From: Numida meleagris
Taxonomy: Eukaryota > Chordata > Aves > Galliformes > Numididae
Reading direction: 5' to 3'
NCBI RefSeq assembly: GCF_002078875.1
Contig: NC_034412.1
Coordinates: 8,922,688-8,986,687 of the forward strand
Length of the DNA stretch: 64,000 nucleotides
Of the stretch, positions 60,001-64,000 are shown in pieces; position 1 is the first letter of the stretch; each line of letters begins with the position of its first letter. The notes below the pieces were generated by a model that saw nothing but the letters and a program-made list of their open reading frames with translations, searched no databases and was not told where the DNA came from. Both the position numbers and the translations under genes were made by a program.

Positions 60001-62647
60001 GGGTAACCCCAAGATTTCTGCTAAGCAAACATGTTACTTGTGTGGTAAAAAAAAAAAGAGGCATTTGATCACTTCTAGAGATCACTCCTGGTACATAAAT
60101 TGTAATGCACTACATTGCACCAGGAAATAAAAACTGTTTCCCCTGATTTGGCATGTTTTTTCCTGTTGGAAAGTCATTTCATTTTCACGTGGTTGTTTTC
60201 CTCTCCACTTCTAATGCAGGAATGTAATGCCTAAGACACTCCAGGAGTAATTAAGATTTACTCTTGAACAATACTTTCTGACACTTTCTAAATACACCAA
60301 ATGTTAAGTAGGGCTACCTTAACAGCTGGTGCCACAGAATCAGTCCAGGTCTGCTAGCCCACCATGGGAAAAATACCATGCAGGAGAAGTGGGACCTTGA
60401 ACACAGACCCCACAGTGATGTGACTCTGTGTATTTAATCATGCATTAGCCAGTCTAGACTTCTAAGGCACGCAGTTGTTTTGCACAACTGCAGAAAAAAA
60501 ATGACCTAATCTCTATGCTACTAATGCAAATTTGTGCAAATTAGTGTTTTCTTCACACACACACACACTCTTAATATACAGCAAGAGGGAGAAGGCTTGC
60601 AGAAGCTGTGGATGTTAGGATGGTGCAAAAGTTGATGACTGTGAGAAATGATGCAAACTCCAAATTGGCATCCAGGTTACGCCAGGCAGAAGCAGGCTCC
60701 ATACTCAGAGCTCATTCTTTCCAGGCTAGCAGTCAGAAAAAAAAAAAAAAAAATCAAGACTGTGCAAGACCAATTCTGCTCTGTGACAGCCAAAAATTCT
60801 CCTTCGGCCTTGGAAGCATGTGTTTCATTCACTTTCCCTATTTGGTTTTTTTTTTTTTGAGAGATGTTTCCTGAGCTCTTTTCATCCCCAGATCTCATAT
60901 GCTACACTTGTCCATTCTGAGACCATGGTCACATAAATCAATATAATCCCATATGAATTGTACTGCTGCCAAAAAAAAAAAAAAAGAAAAAAAGAAAAAA
61001 AAACAGAAAAACACATCAGCAGAAAAATGTGTTTCTGGTGAATCAGGAGGGCTCTGAGTCAGATCACTTGCTTGTTCGAATGCCAGTGCAAGACAGTAAT
61101 GGGAATGGACACGGGCAGGATAAAGCTGGAATCACATCACTCCCCATCCACAATGGTAAGCTTAGGTCAGATTCAACTACACATGTGCAACTACAGCCTG
61201 CATCAGTCCTCTGTTGTCTGTATGGACCTTCCGCCCTAAAATGTGGAAGAAATGTATTTAAAAAAAAATTGACAATATGAACATAGAAGCAAGCAGCAGC
61301 AGAGGAATGACATGGGACAATCTTCAGAATTCTGAGGTGATACAATCCCAGGCATTTTACACATCCCGTACAAGCTACACACAGAATACACTGCAAGAAG
61401 AAGAAAGGATTATGAACACAAAGGATATAACACACCTTCAAATCAAACCCATCAGCAAACATTTGTTCCACTTGTTAAACTACGTGACGTCAGCCAACGG
61501 ATGTTTCTCTGCACGCACTACTGTCCATTCTATTTTGAAGAGATCTTTAAAGAATGACAGTGGCAATGCACTTTCAAGTATGGAGATTTTATTTATCCAG
61601 AAGCGGGAAGCATTTATTCAGTTTTTAAGATGTTTAAAAAACAAATCCAACTCTGTCTCATGTGTTTTGACTTACACTGGGTATGCAGTTCTGTGATAAC
61701 CTGGCGTCACGGGTCTCTGGAGAGGCTCATCTTTACTCTGATGGACACCAGGAAACAGCTTCTTCTTGGTTTTTGGAGTATGAGTCATTATCTGATACGC
61801 AGGTAATAAAGAAATGGAAAAACAAAGAGAAGACAGTGGGAAAAAAGATAACCGGAGCCACTGAAGACATTCTATGGAAATACTACATTGGAAGATAAGT
61901 TGTGATCCAGTGCCACGACATATAACTCTCTGGAATCACTATGGGCTGTTCCATAACACCTTATCTCAGGTCATCTCCATCATCACCATAACCAGACTTG
62001 TGGACTCTGAGATCCAGAAGGCAGTCACATTCAACTCAAACTTGTCGCGGCACAATAAATGGCATTCATGCCAACTTCAGGCTTTCTTACTTAACGGCTT
62101 TTTGACGCTTGAGGTAAGACATACAATACTTGATCTGGGATAAAGCCTGAGGCAACAGTCAATCTTTCAACATTTTCTTTTTTTTTTTTTTAAAAAAAAA
62201 AAAGATTTCAGACCAGCAATGTTCCAGCATTAACTTGCTCAGCACTTTGCTTTGTGTGCCACAGTCACTGATCTAGCACTAGAACCCCAAGACTGCTGCA
62301 GCTTCTTATTGAGCTGCGGCCTGACCACCTCCCATGAAGGGGCAACTACTGTTCTCAAACTTACTCTACTTCTGAACCACAGCTAAGAAAAAGCAGTGAA
62401 GGGTGTGGTCTGCTATGCAGGTAGAACTTATCCTTTAAAACAACAAATTGAAGAAAAAATGATCTTAGAAGGCAATGAAACTGCTGAAACTAAACAATCC
62501 AGCAAATTCACTTAGTTCAGGATCGTAGCAAGTGGTACTCACTCCCAAGTATTCAGTTGTCAGCAGCTTCTCTCCTGTAAGCTCTCCCAGTTGAGGTTGT
62601 AAAACCTCATGTTTGTCCAGGTCAGCTTCCACGATGTCACAGTCCTC
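48041..62647 (-). CDS. ARMC9: ARMC9, 3' part of the gene (last six coding exons, 5' end outside the window)
   Basis: In gene order the exons are 62647-62543, 61791-61676, 58419-58295, 55086-54957, 50804-50632 and 48063-48041. They total 672 bases coding the last 223 residues, with all phases matching and GT/AG borders. ARMC9 is a LisH/armadillo-repeat protein of the basal body and ciliary base; loss in human causes Joubert syndrome. The LisH and armadillo parts are encoded beyond the right end. Here one sees the linker after the armadillo repeats ([21 protein letters not shown]), then [12 protein letters not shown], a Ser-rich low-complexity stretch, [36 protein letters not shown] and the end SSQSYRK. 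Human ends SSQSHRK. The middle exons are diverged and were linked by phase plus partial similarity. The long introns (0.75-4.2 kb) contain an unusual hairpin, a TA microsatellite and A/T runs, but no other gene that I recognise. Confidence 0.92.
50632..50804 (-). CDS. ARMC9: ARMC9 penultimate exon
   Basis: 173 bases with acceptor GTCCTACAG and donor GTAAGT. It encodes [16 protein letters not shown] and [20 protein letters not shown], clearly matching human SAFTCKPRAPCTPEM...CGPQQASRPGSTASSTR. Confidence 0.95.
53931..53980. repeat. TA microsatellite in an ARMC9 intron
   Basis: (TA)n interrupted by TG and CA steps, about 50 bases, self-complementary. It lies in the intron between 50805 and 54956. 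Confidence 0.9.
54957..55086 (-). CDS. ARMC9: ARMC9 exon, [10 protein letters not shown] segment
   Basis: 130 bases with acceptor TTTTAAAATAG and donor GTATGA. It reads [16 protein letters not shown] and later [13 protein letters not shown], and joins in phase on both sides (completing Pro, then Ser). The acceptor tract is weak in pyrimidines. Human similarity is low here, limited to an NG-containing region. Confidence 0.8.
55257..55335. ncRNA. Long near-perfect inverted repeat; possible miRNA hairpin or MITE in an ARMC9 intron
   Basis: The left arm 55257-55280 (CTAGCCCTTTGCAATTG then CAAAGTA) and the right arm 55312-55335 are complementary at 23 of 24 positions around a 31-base loop. Pairing continues imperfectly outward for about 12 further bases (for example TGC/GCA and CTT/GAG). 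The left arm also contains the 16-bp palindrome CTTTGCAATTGCAAAG. It is 171 bases from the nearest ARMC9 exon. Because it is an inverted repeat, either strand can fold. The structure is certain; a functional RNA is only a possibility, and a small inverted-repeat transposon is the main alternative. Confidence 0.4.
58295..58419 (-). CDS. ARMC9: ARMC9 exon, Ser-rich linker
   Basis: 125 bases with acceptor CTCCTCCAG and donor GTAAGG. It completes Val and reads [15 protein letters not shown] then a Ser-rich stretch ([15 protein letters not shown]), open only in the phase required by its neighbours. Similarity to human is partial, so the support is mainly phase and splice sites. Confidence 0.8.
60960..61015. 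repeat. Long A-rich tract in an ARMC9 intron
   Basis: Runs of A broken by single G or C, about 50 bases. It may be the tail of a retroposed sequence, but no body is recognised on its left. Confidence 0.6.
61676..61791 (-). CDS. ARMC9: ARMC9 exon with the [11 protein letters not shown] motif
   Basis: 116 bases, starting at phase 0 after TATCAG and ending with GT of a split Val codon before GTAAGT. It encodes [15 protein letters not shown] and [15 protein letters not shown], matching the human IMTNTGKTRRKG...[11 protein letters not shown] segment. Confidence 0.94.
62543..62647 (-). CDS. ARMC9: ARMC9 exon (first in window), 35 codons
   Basis: Phase 0 at both ends. The acceptor is TTGCTGTTGCAG and the donor GTGAGT. 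The peptide includes [19 protein letters not shown] and [10 protein letters not shown], strongly matching human ARMC9 just after its acidic stretch. The preceding acidic exon is not in the window. Confidence 0.95.
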
Positions 62648-63936
62648 CTGCAACAGCAATGTGCATGTTGTTTGAGCACAGGCTCTAAGGAAGCTTTCAT
62701 TTCAAATTTACTTCTCACTTCAGTAATCACTTAGATGATATGTACTTTCCAGATAAATGACTGTTAGTACTGCACATGTAAACTGTAATGTACAGTCAAT
62801 TACTATCAAAAAAGCAGACACCTAGAGACAAGCTCACCTAAGCTTTTGATATAATCAGAAACTAGAGAATCTCGAGAGAAGAAAGATCAACCCCTTTCTC
62901 CAAAAATTCTTCAGCAGAAAGCACAGCTTGTATTTCAAAAGTTGTTATCCTTCAAATTTCCAGCCTCAAATAATTATTTCTTGACCTAAGAAAGGCTCAA
63001 GAAAATCTCAGTACTTATTACTGTTGCAGGATACCACTTGCTAGTCTGAAAAGATGCAGTGCTCTATCCCTAACAAGCAGCTGCTACGAAGTTCATGGCT
63101 TTAGTTTTTACAGATCTATTCATACAGCCAACTTAGTTATGCAGTACAGACTGAAAGATGTAACCTGATGGTGTTTCTCAGCCACATCGGAGGCCTGCCT
63201 CCCCCCAAAATAATTATTTTCTGTATATGAATTAAATATTAAGTTTTTACGTAAGCACTATTGAGATACTGGATTGTTAAGATAAGGCTGTACAGGACCT
63301 CAGGGAAATGTTCCATCTGCCTTCCTCTCCCAAGGAAAGATATGCTACAATCAGCTTGTAAGTTGGCAGGTGTGGGAAATAAGCCAGATAATGAAAAAAC
63401 ACAGATAAACACCTGTAAACTGTCCAACAACCATCTGTATCAAACACAACAGAAATACTACCAAAAAAAAGTTACAAAGATGGGCTTTGTAAATAGTTTC
63501 TTGGGAGTTTTTTAGATGGTATGTCAATGCAGCATCAACAGCAAATCGTTTTCTTCAAGAGTGTTTGACAGAAGTCTTGCTCATTACACAAAATCAATGA
63601 AAGATCACCACCCTGATCTTTCATCCAGCTTTTTCACGCTGGATGTATTTAACTTTGCTTCACAGACCAGCTTGGTGTCCCCAGGTCCCACCTCACCCAC
63701 TGTGCTGGGTGACACGCTTTGTCACACAGAGAACTGGGAAGGATCTCCCTGCCAACCTTGCACCCTGATGTTATTTAACACACCAGGCAACTGAGCCTGA
63801 ACATGCTTCTGCTCTGGCTCCCTGTACAGAAGAAAAGCTTTGACAGATGTACCATCCCTCCTCTGCTGATAGAACACAACTGGTGCCCTGTTCACCACTG
63901 CAGCAGACACTGGCAGCAAAGTCCTTTATCAAAATC
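62648..63936 (-). other. ARMC9: ARMC9 intronic sequence at the right edge
   Basis: No further ARMC9 exon is seen. The expected upstream exon, rich in Asp and Glu codons, would appear as TC-rich triplets on the plus strand and is absent. Plus-strand open frames here lack family features. Confidence 0.6.
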
Positions 63937-64000
63937 ACAGAATCGTTAAGGTTGGAGACAATCTCTAAGATCATCTAGTCCAATCGTCAACCAACATGAT
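63937..64000 (-). mobile_element. CR1 LINE 3' end, cut by the window edge
   Basis: ATCACAGAATCGTTAAGG then GTTGGAGACAATCTCTAAGATC is the typical reverse complement of the CR1 3' end. The element continues beyond the window. Confidence 0.88.

Overview
The window is vertebrate nuclear DNA, almost certainly from a bird and probably a galliform. The evidence is: spliced genes with short introns and strong GC/CpG variation; several CR1-type LINE fragments with the avian 3' end; and a nucleolin that, as far as I recall the chicken protein, is nearly identical to it. Three assembly gaps (runs of N) fall in GC-rich DNA at 5346-5465, 8682-8887 and 23564-23671. There are no operons, CRISPR arrays or prokaryotic features.

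Layout: 1-14.4 kb is GC-rich intergenic DNA with orphan CpG islands, tandem repeats and CR1 remnants, and no convincing gene. NMUR1 (neuromedin U receptor 1) runs forward, with a likely untranslated exon ending at 15109 and coding exons at 15554-16448 and 16942-17363. After about 5 kb of intergenic DNA comes NCL (nucleolin), forward, with 15 coding exons from 23316 to 30309 and a CpG-island promoter. Its introns carry three snoRNA genes recognised by boxes and by complementarity to 18S rRNA: SNORD82 in intron 6, SNORD20 in intron 12 and SNORA75 (U23) in intron 13. B3GNT7, a glycosyltransferase gene, lies in reverse orientation (coding 36559-36569 and 33170-34376), tail to tail with NCL. From about 46.3 kb to the right end is the 3' part of ARMC9, also reverse: six coding exons giving the last 223 residues. 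The rest of that gene lies beyond the window.

The order NMUR1-NCL-B3GNT7-ARMC9 and the relative orientations match the human 2q37.1 block read in the opposite direction, so the synteny is conserved. NCL and its intronic snoRNAs form a ribosome-biogenesis unit: the protein acts in pre-rRNA processing and the snoRNAs direct modification of 18S rRNA. The other three genes are functionally unrelated (Gq-coupled peptide receptor, Golgi glycosyltransferase, ciliary protein).

I found no new multi-gene system. The best unexplained signals are an almost perfect 24-nt-arm hairpin in an ARMC9 intron (55257-55335), a nested palindromic element at 4021-4077, and RFX-type palindromes in an orphan CpG island at 8.58-8.66 kb. 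All splice sites were assigned by eye from GT/AG signals, reading frame and remembered orthologues.
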